From: Pseudomonas profundi
Lineage (GTDB): Bacteria; Pseudomonadota; Gammaproteobacteria; Pseudomonadales; Pseudomonadaceae
Length of the DNA: 64,000 nt
Direction of reading: 5' to 3'
Assembly (NCBI RefSeq): GCF_008638305.1
Contig: NZ_VTPZ01000008.1
Span: forward strand, 62,001-126,000
In this document: piece by piece, positions 25,446 through 33,855 of the stretch
Numbering within the stretch: position 1 is the stretch's first letter
Layout of the letters: every line of letters starts with the position of its first letter
Notes under the pieces: model-generated
The model's database searches: none
What the model was told of the DNA's origin: nothing
The model's input: only the letters and a program-made list of their open reading frames with translations
Made by a program: the position numbers and the translations under genes

Positions 25446-27905
25446 TTATTGCGGCAGAGCGAACACCACGACGCTGTCTCCGATGCGAGTGTCGAGGCGC
25501 GCATCGCCTCCGGAGGCTATCGCGACGTACTGCCGCCCCGCATGAATATAGGTGATGGGGCTCGCCTGTCCGCCAGCCGGTAAACGACCGTCCCAGAGCA
25601 AATCACCCGTGCGCGTATCGAAGGCGCGTAGATAATTGTCCTGTGCAGCAGCGATGAAGGTCAGGCCGCTGCGCGTATTCACCGCGCCGCCAACATTTGG
25701 TGTGCCGACACGTGATTTCATGCGGGTAGCAATGCCCAGCGGACCTGCATCTTCGGCGGTACCGAGCGGTTGGCTCCAGAGTAGCTGTCCGGTACGCATG
25801 TCCGTTGCCGAAAGAAATCCCCATGGCGGCGCGAGGCAGGGCACCCCAAGCGGCGATAGCCACATCGAGTTGTCGACGCCGAACGGCGCACCGGCTTGCG
25901 GCGTGATGCTCTGGTCTGGGCGCGCGCCGCCGCTGCCCACGGGTGGATCAAGTACCTGCATCCGAGGGTAGAGTTTCACCCGGTCCGGCAGGCGACTGCT
26001 GCTGGTTATCAGAATCTGCTGTTCCGGATTGACCGATAAGCCGCCCCAGGTCAGCCCTCCCAGGCTGCCAGGAAATACCAGGGTGCCATCGCCCTGGTCC
26101 GTGGGCGGTGTGTAGATCCCTTCGTAACGCATGCGCTTGAACTGGATGCGGCAGAACAGTGCGTCGAGGGGGGTGAGGCCGAACAGATGTTCCTCGGCGA
26201 TCAGCTCGGGTTCGCGTCCCGGTGCGCCGGCAAAATTGGGCAGGCCTGTGGAATACTGCTGGGTCGGCGAGGTCCAGTCACCCTCGACGGTGCCTTCTGG
26301 TGTGGCGCGCCGTTCAACGGGCGTGAGGGGTTCGCCATTGCGCGCATCGAGCACATAGATCGAACCGCTCTTGGTACCTTGCAACAGGACGCGGCGCCAC
26401 TCACCGTCGATCTCCATATCAGTCAGCGTGGGCTGTGCGCCGAGATCATAGTTCCATAGATCATGGTCCACGGTGCGGAAATGCCAGCGGGTATCGCCGG
26501 TCAGAGCGTCAACGGCAACCACCGATGCTGTGTACTCTTCTTCCTTTACACTGCGGTCGCCGCCCCAGTGATCATTCGCAGGGCTACCGGTGGCCAGATA
26601 GACCAGGCCCAGCTGTTCATCGGCCGAGATCAGGGTCCAGACGTTTGGCGTGCCCCGCGGCCAGGTTTCTCCGGGGCCAAGGCGATGGCGTGGCCGGTCG
26701 ACGCGCTTGGCGTCCCATGCCCAGACAAGCTCGCCGGTCAGTGCGCTATAGGCGCGTGTTACCCCTGAAGGCGCGTCCCGGCGCTGATTGTCGCTCACCT
26801 GTTGACCTACTATCACCAGATCCCCGACGACAGCCGGCCCGGAAGTGCTTGAGGCAAATCCGGTCTCCTGGCTATCGAGCCCTTCGCCCAGGTCTACCGT
26901 ACCGCTGTTGCCAAACGTGCGGCATTGCTCACCGGTGTTCGCATCGAGGGCAATCAGTCGACTGTCTGCAGTAGTCAGCAATACGCGCTGCCCGCACTGA
27001 CCAGCGTCAGGTTGAGCATTGGTCGATGCATGATAGGCCACCGCTCGGCAGGCCACGCTCTGCATCGATTCCATGGCATCAGGCGAGACCTGAGGATCGA
27101 AGTGCCATTGCTGCTCCCCGGTTGCGGGATCCAGGGCAAATACCTGGTTGCTACTCGAACAGACAAAGAGGCTGTCGCCGATCTTTATCGGCGTGTTCTG
27201 GAAGGCATAGGCCACGCGCTTGTTGGGCGGGAGATCGCCGGTGTGAAACTCCCAGACCTGCGTCAGTTGCGCGACATTTTCCGGCGTGATCTGGTCCGCG
27301 GTGGAGAAACGTTGCCCGTGATTGGTTCCCCCAAAGGCTCGCCATTCCTCCGGGTCCGTTGTCGCTTCAACCGCGGAAGCCAGTGGCGCGGCACCGGTCG
27401 CTGTTGCCTGAGTCGGCGTTTGCGGATCGTCCGTTGAGCCGCGAACCAGGTATCCAACACCCGCCACAAGGGCAAGCAAGAACAACGGAATGCCCAGAAT
27501 CATCGCCGCCAGTCCGTGGTCCGAGCGGCGCGAAGGCTCCCCGCTGATGAAGGCAAGCGCCAGCACCATTACCAGCAGCAAACCAAGATGCAGGCCAGTA
27601 CGCCCGGCAAGATCGAAGCCCCAGGCGTGCATCCAGGCTTTGATATCGATTTCCCATAGCGCCCAGAGGATGGTGCCAATAGTGACCAGGGCAAAGAGTC
27701 CGACACCGGAGCCGTATCGCCCGCCCAGGATCCGCAGGCAGGCGAAGGCGCCCGCCGCGCCGGCAATGGCGTAATAGAAGGAGCCGCCCAGCACTGCCAG
27801 CCATACCCCTGGCAATGCCATCGACAGACTCACCAGCAGCGCCAGAAATGCCGCCAGCAATAACATCCATCGTGCGAGAAATGGGCCGGGCTTCCGTTGC
27901 ATCAT
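25446..27905 (-). CDS. gcd: Membrane-bound PQQ-dependent dehydrogenase (glucose/quinate/shikimate family)
   Basis: 819 residues. Five N-terminal membrane helices (about 12-160) are followed by the periplasmic eight-bladed PQQ propeller, starting EEWRAFGGTNHGQRFS. Typical elements are QNTPIKIGDSLFVCSS, ETGFASSTSGPAVVG, TVDHDLWNYDLGAQPTL (its first Asp matches the catalytic base of glucose dehydrogenase) and repeated W-motifs. The length matches Pseudomonas Gcd (about 800). It oxidises aldoses to lactones in the periplasm and passes electrons to ubiquinone. Quinate dehydrogenase is an alternative that sequence reading cannot exclude. GAGG lies 5 nt before the ATG. No PQQ synthesis genes are in the window. 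Confidence 0.86.
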   Translation of the reverse strand: MMQRKPGPFLARWMLLLAAFLALLVSLSMALPGVWLAVLGGSFYYAIAGAAGAFACLRILGGRYGSGVGLFALVTIGTILWALWEIDIKAWMHAWGFDLAGRTGLHLGLLLVMVLALAFISGEPSRRSDHGLAAMILGIPLFLLALVAGVGYLVRGSTDDPQTPTQATATGAAPLASAVEATTDPEEWRAFGGTNHGQRFSTADQITPENVAQLTQVWEFHTGDLPPNKRVAYAFQNTPIKIGDSLFVCSSSNQVFALDPATGEQQWHFDPQVSPDAMESMQSVACRAVAYHASTNAQPDAGQCGQRVLLTTADSRLIALDANTGEQCRTFGNSGTVDLGEGLDSQETGFASSTSGPAVVGDLVIVGQQVSDNQRRDAPSGVTRAYSALTGELVWAWDAKRVDRPRHRLGPGETWPRGTPNVWTLISADEQLGLVYLATGSPANDHWGGDRSVKEEEYTASVVAVDALTGDTRWHFRTVDHDLWNYDLGAQPTLTDMEIDGEWRRVLLQGTKSGSIYVLDARNGEPLTPVERRATPEGTVEGDWTSPTQQYSTGLPNFAGAPGREPELIAEEHLFGLTPLDALFCRIQFKRMRYEGIYTPPTDQGDGTLVFPGSLGGLTWGGLSVNPEQQILITSSSRLPDRVKLYPRMQVLDPPVGSGGARPDQSITPQAGAPFGVDNSMWLSPLGVPCLAPPWGFLSATDMRTGQLLWSQPLGTAEDAGPLGIATRMKSRVGTPNVGGAVNTRSGLTFIAAAQDNYLRAFDTRTGDLLWDGRLPAGGQASPITYIHAGRQYVAIASGGDARLDTRIGDSVVVFALPQ

Positions 27906-28204
27906 TATGACCTCGGGCTTTTTCCATGTGCTACTAAGGCTCGATAGGTCGAGCTCCCTGTCGACACAGGCGCATGCTTAAAATTCATAGCGACGCTCAA
28001 TGTTTTGACGCAGGTGGCATTTTGCAATGCTGGGATCGCAGCATAGCTGATTGAAGTGCATTTGCGACGCATCTGCCTCGTCACCCCCGCGCCTGGCCAG
28101 AGTTTTGTCGAGAACGATCACAGCTCCGTTCTTGTCGAAGCGATGCAGGCTGGCGTCAGGCTCGCGCATAGCTGTGGCAAACACAATCAGCTGATGGGGA
28201 AGAC

Positions 28205-29113
28205 ATGAACGAGGTGGCAGAGCGAAGTATCCAGTCAAAACGGGTCGGCATTTATGCTTTGGGGTGTCTGTTACTGGTAGGCAGTTTTCTTGCACTGTCA
28301 TTGGTCATCGCCAAGTTGGCTGATGAAGCTGGTGCGCCGCGTCTGAGCTTTCTGATGACGGCCCTGGTCGGCGCCGCGCTGATTCTTTCAGGGCTCACGG
28401 CAGCACGCGGGCAGCCCATGCCGGTTAACCGGCGCACCCTCGAATATGCCGTGGTGTCGGGTGTTCTGTTCGCGATACCCAATGCCGTTTCCTTCCTCTC
28501 CGTGCGTCACGTAGGGGCCGGCTTTGTAGCGCTGAGTCTGGCGTTTCCGGTGTTGGTGACCTGGCTGTTGGCCGTAACCTTGCGCATGGAGCCGCTACGC
28601 GTGCTCCGTCTCGCTGGCGTCTTGCTTGGGCTGGTGGGCGGGGTAGTGCTGGCGCTGTCAAAAGGCAGCGATGCGGACGGCGCACTCGGCTGGGCAGTGC
28701 TGGTAATGCTGATGCCGGTTGTACTGGCAGTCGGCAACATCTACCGCACCTGGCGCTGGCCGCAGAACGCCGCACCCGTATTTCTGGCGTCCGTGATGAT
28801 GCTCGGCGGCGCGGTGGCATTGTCGCCCTTCGCGCTGACGAATGAAGCCGGTCGCTTGGGCGAGCTCTTCGGTTCGGCACGGGTTGTGATGCTTTTGCTC
28901 GCGGAAACAGCGGTATTTGCCGTGGTGTATTTTTTCTTCTTCGTCCTGCAACGCATCGCAGGCCCCGTTTATCTCAGCCAGATTGGCCTGGTGGCTGCAC
29001 TGGTAGGCACGCTGATCGCGGTTCTGATACTCGGCGAGAGCCTGCCCCCCAACCTCGGCTTGGCTGGCGCTCTGATTTTCCTCGGGACAATCATTTTTCA
29101 CCGGGCAGGTTGA
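28205..29113 (+). CDS. EamA/DMT superfamily transporter
   Basis: 302 residues with ten predicted membrane helices in two EamA repeats (for example LGCLLLVGSFLALSLVIA at the start and LGLAGALIFLGTIIFHRAG at the end). The second repeat contains YFFFFVLQRIAGPVYLSQIGLVAALVGTLIAVLILGE, typical of drug/metabolite transporters. The substrate is unknown; many members export amino acids or metabolites. GGGGAAG precedes the ATG. It is divergent from the PQQ dehydrogenase across about 300 nt, in which I see no other convincing gene. Confidence 0.85.
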   Translation: MNEVAERSIQSKRVGIYALGCLLLVGSFLALSLVIAKLADEAGAPRLSFLMTALVGAALILSGLTAARGQPMPVNRRTLEYAVVSGVLFAIPNAVSFLSVRHVGAGFVALSLAFPVLVTWLLAVTLRMEPLRVLRLAGVLLGLVGGVVLALSKGSDADGALGWAVLVMLMPVVLAVGNIYRTWRWPQNAAPVFLASVMMLGGAVALSPFALTNEAGRLGELFGSARVVMLLLAETAVFAVVYFFFFVLQRIAGPVYLSQIGLVAALVGTLIAVLILGESLPPNLGLAGALIFLGTIIFHRAG

Positions 29114-29199
29114 GCATTTGTCGATTTGCCGACCTTGTGCCCGACTACTGTGGTAGGTCATTCATTCCGGATGACTCTCGAAATAACGAGGATATTGTC

Positions 29200-29553
29200 A
29201 TGCCTTATGTCGATGGCTTCGTAGCCGCAGTGCCGACCGCCAACAAGGAAGCCTACCGTAAACACGCCGAATCCGCGGGCCACGTATTCAAGGAATATGG
29301 CGCTATCAGCTTCGTGGAATGCTGGGGCGATGATGTGCCGCCGGGGGAAACCACCTCCTTTCCGATGGCCGTGAAATGCAAGGAAGACGAAACGGTGATC
29401 TTTTCCTGGATTACCTGGCCATCCAAAGCGGCCCGGGATGAAGGTATGGAGAAAGTCATGGCCGACCCCCGCGTGCAACCCGATGTAAACCCGATGCCGT
29501 TCGATGGCAAACGGATGATCTATGGGGGATTTGAGCCGATTGTGGAGTTGTAG
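29200..29553 (+). CDS. DUF1428 family protein
   Basis: 117 residues. Recognised by MPYVDGFVAAVPTANKEAYRKHA, GAISFVECWGDDVPPGE, then FSWITWPSKAARDEG and the end FDGKRMIYGGFE, the DUF1428 (YbaA-like) dimeric alpha-beta barrel pattern. Function unknown. GAGGA lies about 7 nt upstream of the ATG at 29200; an in-frame start at 29110 would overlap the DMT gene and is not favoured. It lies 86 nt after the DMT transporter, so readthrough is possible. Confidence 0.88.
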   Translation: MPYVDGFVAAVPTANKEAYRKHAESAGHVFKEYGAISFVECWGDDVPPGETTSFPMAVKCKEDETVIFSWITWPSKAARDEGMEKVMADPRVQPDVNPMPFDGKRMIYGGFEPIVEL

Positions 29554-29600
29554 GGGGGGGATTTAGCATCGCCGCCCGCTAACACGATGTATGAACAAGC

Positions 29601-29694
29601 CCGCGCGCAATGGAGCGTTGAGTTCCATCTCGACCAGCATTATCGCCGGCTAGTAAGCTGGCCAGGAGGGAACCTGGCCCTCCATTGCGCGCGG
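29601..29694. repeat. 94-bp element with perfect 15-bp terminal inverted repeats
   Basis: The ends CCGCGCGCAATGGAG (29601-29615) and its exact complement (29680-29694) enclose 64 nt. Inside lies a second 7-bp hairpin (GGCCAGG 29660-29666 with CCTGGCC 29673-29679). The spacer lies between DUF1428 (plus) and the YCII gene (minus), whose 3' ends converge. It could be a terminator-like structure or a small non-autonomous element. No obvious target duplication is seen. Confidence 0.6.
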
Positions 29695-29712
29695 TCAGTC
29701 TGATCTTTTTCG

Positions 29713-29810
29713 GTGGGAGGTCTGCCTCGGGGCGACGCTGGCGGTTAGGACAGTGAATCAAACTCCGGGGCGTCCTTCGGCCGCCGTCGCGCCGAGGGCA
29801 ACGCTCCCAC
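29713..29810. repeat. Pair of inverted REP-like units
   Basis: The unit at 29713-29744 (GTGGGAG...CTCGGGGCGACG...GGCGG) and the unit at 29781-29810 read on the opposite strand (GTGGGAGCGTTGCCCTCGGC...) share most bases in inverted orientation. This fits a BIME-like pair of REP sequences, common between convergent Pseudomonas genes. Confidence 0.5.
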
Positions 29811-29916
29811 GAAGGCGGCGAGGTGTCTGGGTTGAGACTTCAGGTTGTAGCGGACTACACTTGGACCAAAAAACCAGACAAAAAAGTTGAAGACTCCTCA
29901 CACCCCGGCCCACATT

Positions 29917-29944
29917 TTCCAGCTTCCAGCTTCCAGCTTCCAGC
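29917..29944. repeat. Four tandem TTCCAGC heptamers
   Basis: Four exact, uninterrupted 7-bp copies directly next to the 3' end of the YCII gene (stop at 29949). This is a simple-sequence tract likely to change copy number by slippage. It is outside coding sequence, so effects, if any, would be on the transcript end. Confidence 0.75.
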
Positions 29945-29948
29945 TTGT

Positions 29949-30311
29949 TTAAGGATCCTTTGGCGGTAACTCACGCACCGGCCTGACTTCGACGCTACCA
30001 AGACGTGCTGGCGGGATGTGGCTGGCCAGTTGTAGCGCTTCGTTCAGGTCGCGGGCGTCGAGTAGATAGAAGCCTGCGAGTTGCTCCTTGGTCTCGGCGA
30101 AGGGACCATCGGAGATCACCGTTTCGCCGTCCCGGACGCGGATGGTGGTGGCGTCTGTTGTGGGTTGCAGTGCCTCACCAGCCTGGTACTTGCCCTGGTT
30201 GGTGAGTTTTTCGACGCAGCCGACGCACTCCTGATTGAGGTCATGCCATTCCTTTTCCGTCATGGCGTTGATCAGACTCTCCTGCAAATACACCAGAGCA
30301 ACATATTTCAT
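29949..30311 (-). CDS. YCII/DGPF-domain protein
   Basis: 120 residues. Starts MKYVALVYLQE and carries the family hallmark SDGPFAETKEQLAGFYLLDARDLNEAL, ending EVRPVREL. YCII-related DGPF proteins have a ferredoxin-like fold with a His/Asp dyad in some members, but the function is mostly unknown. GGAGGG lies about 8 nt upstream. It is third in an operon with a YCII-VOC fusion (2 nt between them) and an ECF42 sigma factor, the conserved partners of that sigma group. Confidence 0.87.
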   Translation of the reverse strand: MKYVALVYLQESLINAMTEKEWHDLNQECVGCVEKLTNQGKYQAGEALQPTTDATTIRVRDGETVISDGPFAETKEQLAGFYLLDARDLNEALQLASHIPPARLGSVEVRPVRELPPKDP

Positions 30312-30313
30312 GG

Positions 30314-31177
30314 TTATACCCTCCCTAGGTTCGGTCCAGCTCGGGTGGGCTGATCAGTCAGACCGCAATTGAGCATCCAGCCAACGCCGTAGCGGTCAGT
30401 CAGCATGCCGAAACCCTCGACCCAGAAGGTCTTGTCGAAGGGCATTTGCACGGAGCCGCCTTCGGCCAGTTGGTCGAAAATCCGCCGGCCCTGGCCCGTA
30501 TCGCTATATTCGAGCGCTATCGTCGAGCCGCCAAGTGCCTGCCCGCAGCTGTCGCCGGCCATGTCACCACCCATGATCAGATAACGGCCGATGCGCATTT
30601 GCGCGTGGGCGATGAGTTCATGGCTCTCCACAGGGAAATCGGCGGCCATGGGCGTTTCGCCGTAGGTAAGCATGGCTTCAACATCGCCGCCCAGGGTGTC
30701 AGCATAAAAAGTGAAAGCTTCACGGCAATTCCCGTCATACCCCAGATATACGCTCAGGCTCTGGGGGCGTTTGCTGCGCTGCTGCTCAAGCTGCGTATGG
30801 CGATCCAACGCTGCGCCAGGGGCGAAGTCCTCCAGCTCGTAGTAGCGTCGTAGCTCCAGCGCAACATTGCCGTTGCCATCCATCACCGGCCACTGTTTGG
30901 CCCACTCGATGGCTTCTTCGGCTGCGTCGACCTGCAACATACTGTAGCCAGCAAGCACCTCGTTTTGGGCGAACGGGCCCTGCGTCACTTCTGGCGTGCC
31001 GTCGATAAAATTGATCCGGTAGCCTTCAGAGCTTGGCGTAAGGCCGTCGCCGGTCAGAAACACGCCTGCGCGTTGCATCGTTTCGTTGTACTCAGCCATG
31101 GCGTTGAGCATGGCGTCCGAGGGCATGACTCCCTGTTCGGTCTGGGTATCGGCCCTGCGTATAAGCATGAATTTCAT
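30314..31177 (-). CDS. YCII/DGPF + VOC (PhnB-like) fusion protein
   Basis: 287 residues. The N-terminal half (1-125) is a YCII/DGPF domain (MKFMLIRRAD, TQGPFAQNEVLAGYSMLQVDAAEEAIEWA). After a linker (about 126-140), the second half (about 141-280) is a PhnB-type VOC domain: LSVYLGYDGNCREAFTFYADTLGG, HAQMRIGRYLIMGGDM, and FWVEGFGMLTDRYGVGWMLN. The two domain types usually occur as separate genes near ECF42 sigma factors; here they are fused. Enzyme activity is unknown. GGAGGGG precedes the ATG. It is second in the operon, 86 nt after the sigma factor gene. Confidence 0.86.
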   Translation of the reverse strand: MKFMLIRRADTQTEQGVMPSDAMLNAMAEYNETMQRAGVFLTGDGLTPSSEGYRINFIDGTPEVTQGPFAQNEVLAGYSMLQVDAAEEAIEWAKQWPVMDGNGNVALELRRYYELEDFAPGAALDRHTQLEQQRSKRPQSLSVYLGYDGNCREAFTFYADTLGGDVEAMLTYGETPMAADFPVESHELIAHAQMRIGRYLIMGGDMAGDSCGQALGGSTIALEYSDTGQGRRIFDQLAEGGSVQMPFDKTFWVEGFGMLTDRYGVGWMLNCGLTDQPTRAGPNLGRV

Positions 31178-31263
31178 GGTCCCCTCCGTCGGTTGATCAG
31201 CAAAGCTGTCGGTTGCATGAATAGTCGTGACGGGATGACCGAAATCGACAGCCAGGCATCAAT

Positions 31264-32490
31264 TTATTCCCGCAGACCTGATAGCCTGCGTTGCAGTAAG
31301 CGGCGCTCAGGATCCTGACGGGTCAGGGCGATAGCCTGCTGATAGGCCTCGCGTGCCGCAGCGGTCTGGCCGGCCCGCCGAAACAGATCCGCCCTGGCCG
31401 CGTGAAACAGATAGTAATGTCGCAGCTCGAGGCTACCAGCCAGTTGTGCCAACTGAGTCAGGCCAACTTCGGGGCCGTCGCGCATCGCCATGGCGACGGC
31501 TCGGTTCAGCGCGATCACCGGGGAGGGATCGAGGCGGATAAGTACATCGTACAATTCCACGATCTCGTGCCAGTCGGTTTCCGCTGCGCTGGCAGCACGG
31601 GCGTGCTCTGCGGCAATGGCGGCCTGCACGCTGTAGAGCCTGGGTTGCGGCAGCTGCATCGCTGCATCGAGGCATTGCAACCCTTCCTGGATTTTTCGGT
31701 TATCCCAGAGACTCCGATCTTGCTGCTCAAGGGTGATCAAATCGCCGTCCGGGCATTGTCGGGCGGCTCGGCGGGAGTCTTGCAGCAGCATCAATGCCAG
31801 CAGCCCGTAGACCTCGGCCTGCGGCAGCACCGAACTCAGTAGCTGGCCGAGACGGATTGCTTCGTCAGTCAGACTGACCTTGGTCACGGTTTCGCCTTCA
31901 CTGCTGGAATACCCTTCGTTGAATACCAGATAGACGACGCGTAATACGCTGTGCAAGCGCTCGGCCAACGCCTTGCCCTCAGGCACTTCATAGGGGATCG
32001 CCGCATCACGGATCTTGCGCTTGGCCCGCACTATGCGTTGCGCGACGGTTGCGGGTTGCTGCAGGAGGCCGCGTGCGACCTGCTCGGTGGTCAGACCGCA
32101 CATCTCCCGCAACGTCAAGGCCAACCGGGTTTCCATTGCCAGACTGGGGTGGCAGCAGGTAAAGATCAGCCGTAGCCGATCATCATCAACGCTGCGGTCA
32201 TCAAAGGCGTGCGCGGGAATCTCGGCAAGTTCGATCTGCTGCTGGATATGGTGGCTGGCGGTCTGTCTGCGGCGGATCTGATCGATACCCTTGTGGCGCC
32301 CGGTGCCGATCAGCCAGGCGGTGGGGTTTACCGGAATGCCCTGGACAGGCCACTGCTGTAGCGCGGCAGCGAAAGCGTCATGCATGGATTCTTCGGCCAG
32401 CTCGAAGTCGCCGAGCAGACGAATGAGCGTCGCCAGGACGCGGCGCGAGTGGGTGCGGTACAGACGATCAACAAGGGCGGGAACGGGCAT
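31264..32490 (-). CDS. ECF42-type RNA polymerase sigma factor with C-terminal TPR-like extension
   Basis: 408 residues, much longer than ordinary ECF factors (about 190). Region 2 (about 5-75) includes RLLGDFELAEESMHDAFAAAL and NPTAWLIGTGRHKGIDQIRRR. Region 4 (about 105-165) contains LRLIFTCCHPSLAMETRLALTLREMCGLTTEQVARGLL. The rest is a helical TPR-like domain (about 185-400) with LYDVLIRLDPSPVIALNRAVAMA. ECF42 factors have no anti-sigma factor; the C-terminal domain is needed for activity in studied cases, and targets are usually the adjacent DGPF genes, as here. No clear ribosome binding site precedes the ATG. Confidence 0.9.
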   Translation of the reverse strand: MPVPALVDRLYRTHSRRVLATLIRLLGDFELAEESMHDAFAAALQQWPVQGIPVNPTAWLIGTGRHKGIDQIRRRQTASHHIQQQIELAEIPAHAFDDRSVDDDRLRLIFTCCHPSLAMETRLALTLREMCGLTTEQVARGLLQQPATVAQRIVRAKRKIRDAAIPYEVPEGKALAERLHSVLRVVYLVFNEGYSSSEGETVTKVSLTDEAIRLGQLLSSVLPQAEVYGLLALMLLQDSRRAARQCPDGDLITLEQQDRSLWDNRKIQEGLQCLDAAMQLPQPRLYSVQAAIAAEHARAASAAETDWHEIVELYDVLIRLDPSPVIALNRAVAMAMRDGPEVGLTQLAQLAGSLELRHYYLFHAARADLFRRAGQTAAAREAYQQAIALTRQDPERRLLQRRLSGLRE

Positions 32491-32582
32491 GGGCTAGATC
32501 TGCGATTAGGTTACGCACCCGAACAGCATAGATCGGTTTGTTTTCGACAGGAGTGGCCGGGACCACTCGCCCGGCGACACGA

Positions 32583-32624
32583 CTATCGCGGGCGTTTAGC
32601 CTCCGGCAAAAACGCCCGCGATAG
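32583..32624. terminator. Hairpin at the end of the catabolic operon
   Basis: A perfect 15-bp inverted repeat (arms 32583-32597 and 32610-32624, 12-nt loop) just after the stop of the aminotransferase gene at 32633 (minus). The stem is GC-rich with an A/T tail inside the arms. It should end the six-gene transcript before the sigma factor gene, although no long T-run follows. Confidence 0.6.
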
Positions 32625-32632
32625 ACCGGCCT

Positions 32633-33838
32633 CTATCCGAAATCCTGCTTTTCCATCCAGGGAATGATGCGTTCAAAGGCTTTTTCGATATTTTCCACCG
32701 AAGTGGAATAGCTCAGCCGAATGGCATTGCTGCAATGGCTGCCGAAGGTTTCGCCGGGAATGGTGCAGACCCCCGTTTCCTTGAGTAGGCGCAACGCGAC
32801 GTTGGTGCCGTTGACTCCCTCGGGCAGCGAGGGGAACAGATAGAAGGCTCCTTCGGGCTTGTAACCTGTGAGAAAAGGCGTCTGCTCCACCAGTTCGACC
32901 AGCCGGTCGCGGCGCACTGTGTATTCCGAACGCATATGGTCGATGAAGGCGTTGTCGCCATGCAGCGCCGCAACGCCGGCCCACTGGCAGGGCGTATTGG
33001 CAACCGTCGTGGTGAACATGTGATAGCGCCGCAGTTTCTTGATCGCCGCCTGGCTGGCAATCATCCATCCGATACGCATGCCGGGCATGCTGTAGGTTTT
33101 CGAGAAACTGCTCATGACCATGACATTGTCGATATCGCTGGTGCAGGACAGCACCGAGGGGTATTCCTTGCCATCATAAATAAGATGATCATAAACCTCG
33201 TCGCTGATCACCTGAATGTCGCGATAGGCCGCTTCCTCCAGAATCGCTTCAAGCGTTTCCTTGGGATAAACGGTCCCCGTCGGGTTGCTCGGTGAGTTGA
33301 GCACGATGGCATAGGTATGAGGCTCTATCGCATCGATCACCTCCTGAGGATCGAGTTGATGATTGTTTTCGACGCGGGTGCGCACCTCTGTAACTTCGCC
33401 ACCATTCATGCGAATGAGCGGGGCATACAGCGTGAAGGCCGGGTCTGGCACGATGAAATGACGGCCGGGAGCCGAGACCGCCGTCAAGGCCAGATAGATA
33501 GCTTCCGTTGCCCCCGTCGTGACCAGGATGTTCTCCGAGGTCAGTTTGCGCTGGTATCGGTCGCTGTAGTACAGCGCCAGTGATTCGAGCAGCTCGGGAA
33601 GGCCGGCATCCATGGTGTAGCCAGTCTGTCCGGCACGTAGTGCCTCGATGGTGGCATCAATAACATGGCTGGGCGTCGGCAGGTCGGGCTGACCGATCGA
33701 CAGATGAATGACATCCTTCATTCCCGCAGCCATGTTGACCATACGGCGTATGCCGGGGATGGGTATGGTCAACAGCGCCGGGTTCCAGATAGGATCTTCG
33801 GATTCGTACAGCTCGATGTCCATGTTGCTTAGGGGCAT
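32633..33838 (-). CDS. Class I/II PLP-dependent aminotransferase
   Basis: 401 residues. The fold type I signature includes HLSIGQPDLPTP, YTMDAGLPELLESLA, NSPSNPTGTVYP (cofactor-contacting Asn), ISDEVYDHLIYDG, the PLP lysine K247 in SSFSKTYSMPGMRIGW, and RLSYSTS near the end (substrate-carboxylate Arg). It transfers an amino group between an amino acid, possibly aspartate, and a 2-oxo acid in the cytoplasm. A strong AAGGAGG site lies upstream. It is last in a six-gene operon and 17 nt after the amidase. Confidence 0.88.
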   Translation of the reverse strand: MPLSNMDIELYESEDPIWNPALLTIPIPGIRRMVNMAAGMKDVIHLSIGQPDLPTPSHVIDATIEALRAGQTGYTMDAGLPELLESLALYYSDRYQRKLTSENILVTTGATEAIYLALTAVSAPGRHFIVPDPAFTLYAPLIRMNGGEVTEVRTRVENNHQLDPQEVIDAIEPHTYAIVLNSPSNPTGTVYPKETLEAILEEAAYRDIQVISDEVYDHLIYDGKEYPSVLSCTSDIDNVMVMSSFSKTYSMPGMRIGWMIASQAAIKKLRRYHMFTTTVANTPCQWAGVAALHGDNAFIDHMRSEYTVRRDRLVELVEQTPFLTGYKPEGAFYLFPSLPEGVNGTNVALRLLKETGVCTIPGETFGSHCSNAIRLSYSTSVENIEKAFERIIPWMEKQDFG

Positions 33839-33855
33839 GATGACCTCCTTGGCGC

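Noticed and set aside
27978..28301. Minus-strand frame of 107 codons between the PQQ dehydrogenase and the DMT gene
   Set aside because: It overlaps the start of the DMT gene, has no ribosome binding site for any of its starts and matches no family. The part from 28169 downward could be a small gene, but evidence is too weak.
29917..29944. Possible CRISPR-like repeats
   Set aside because: The heptamers are contiguous with no spacers. No array-like repeat-spacer pattern is visible anywhere in the window.
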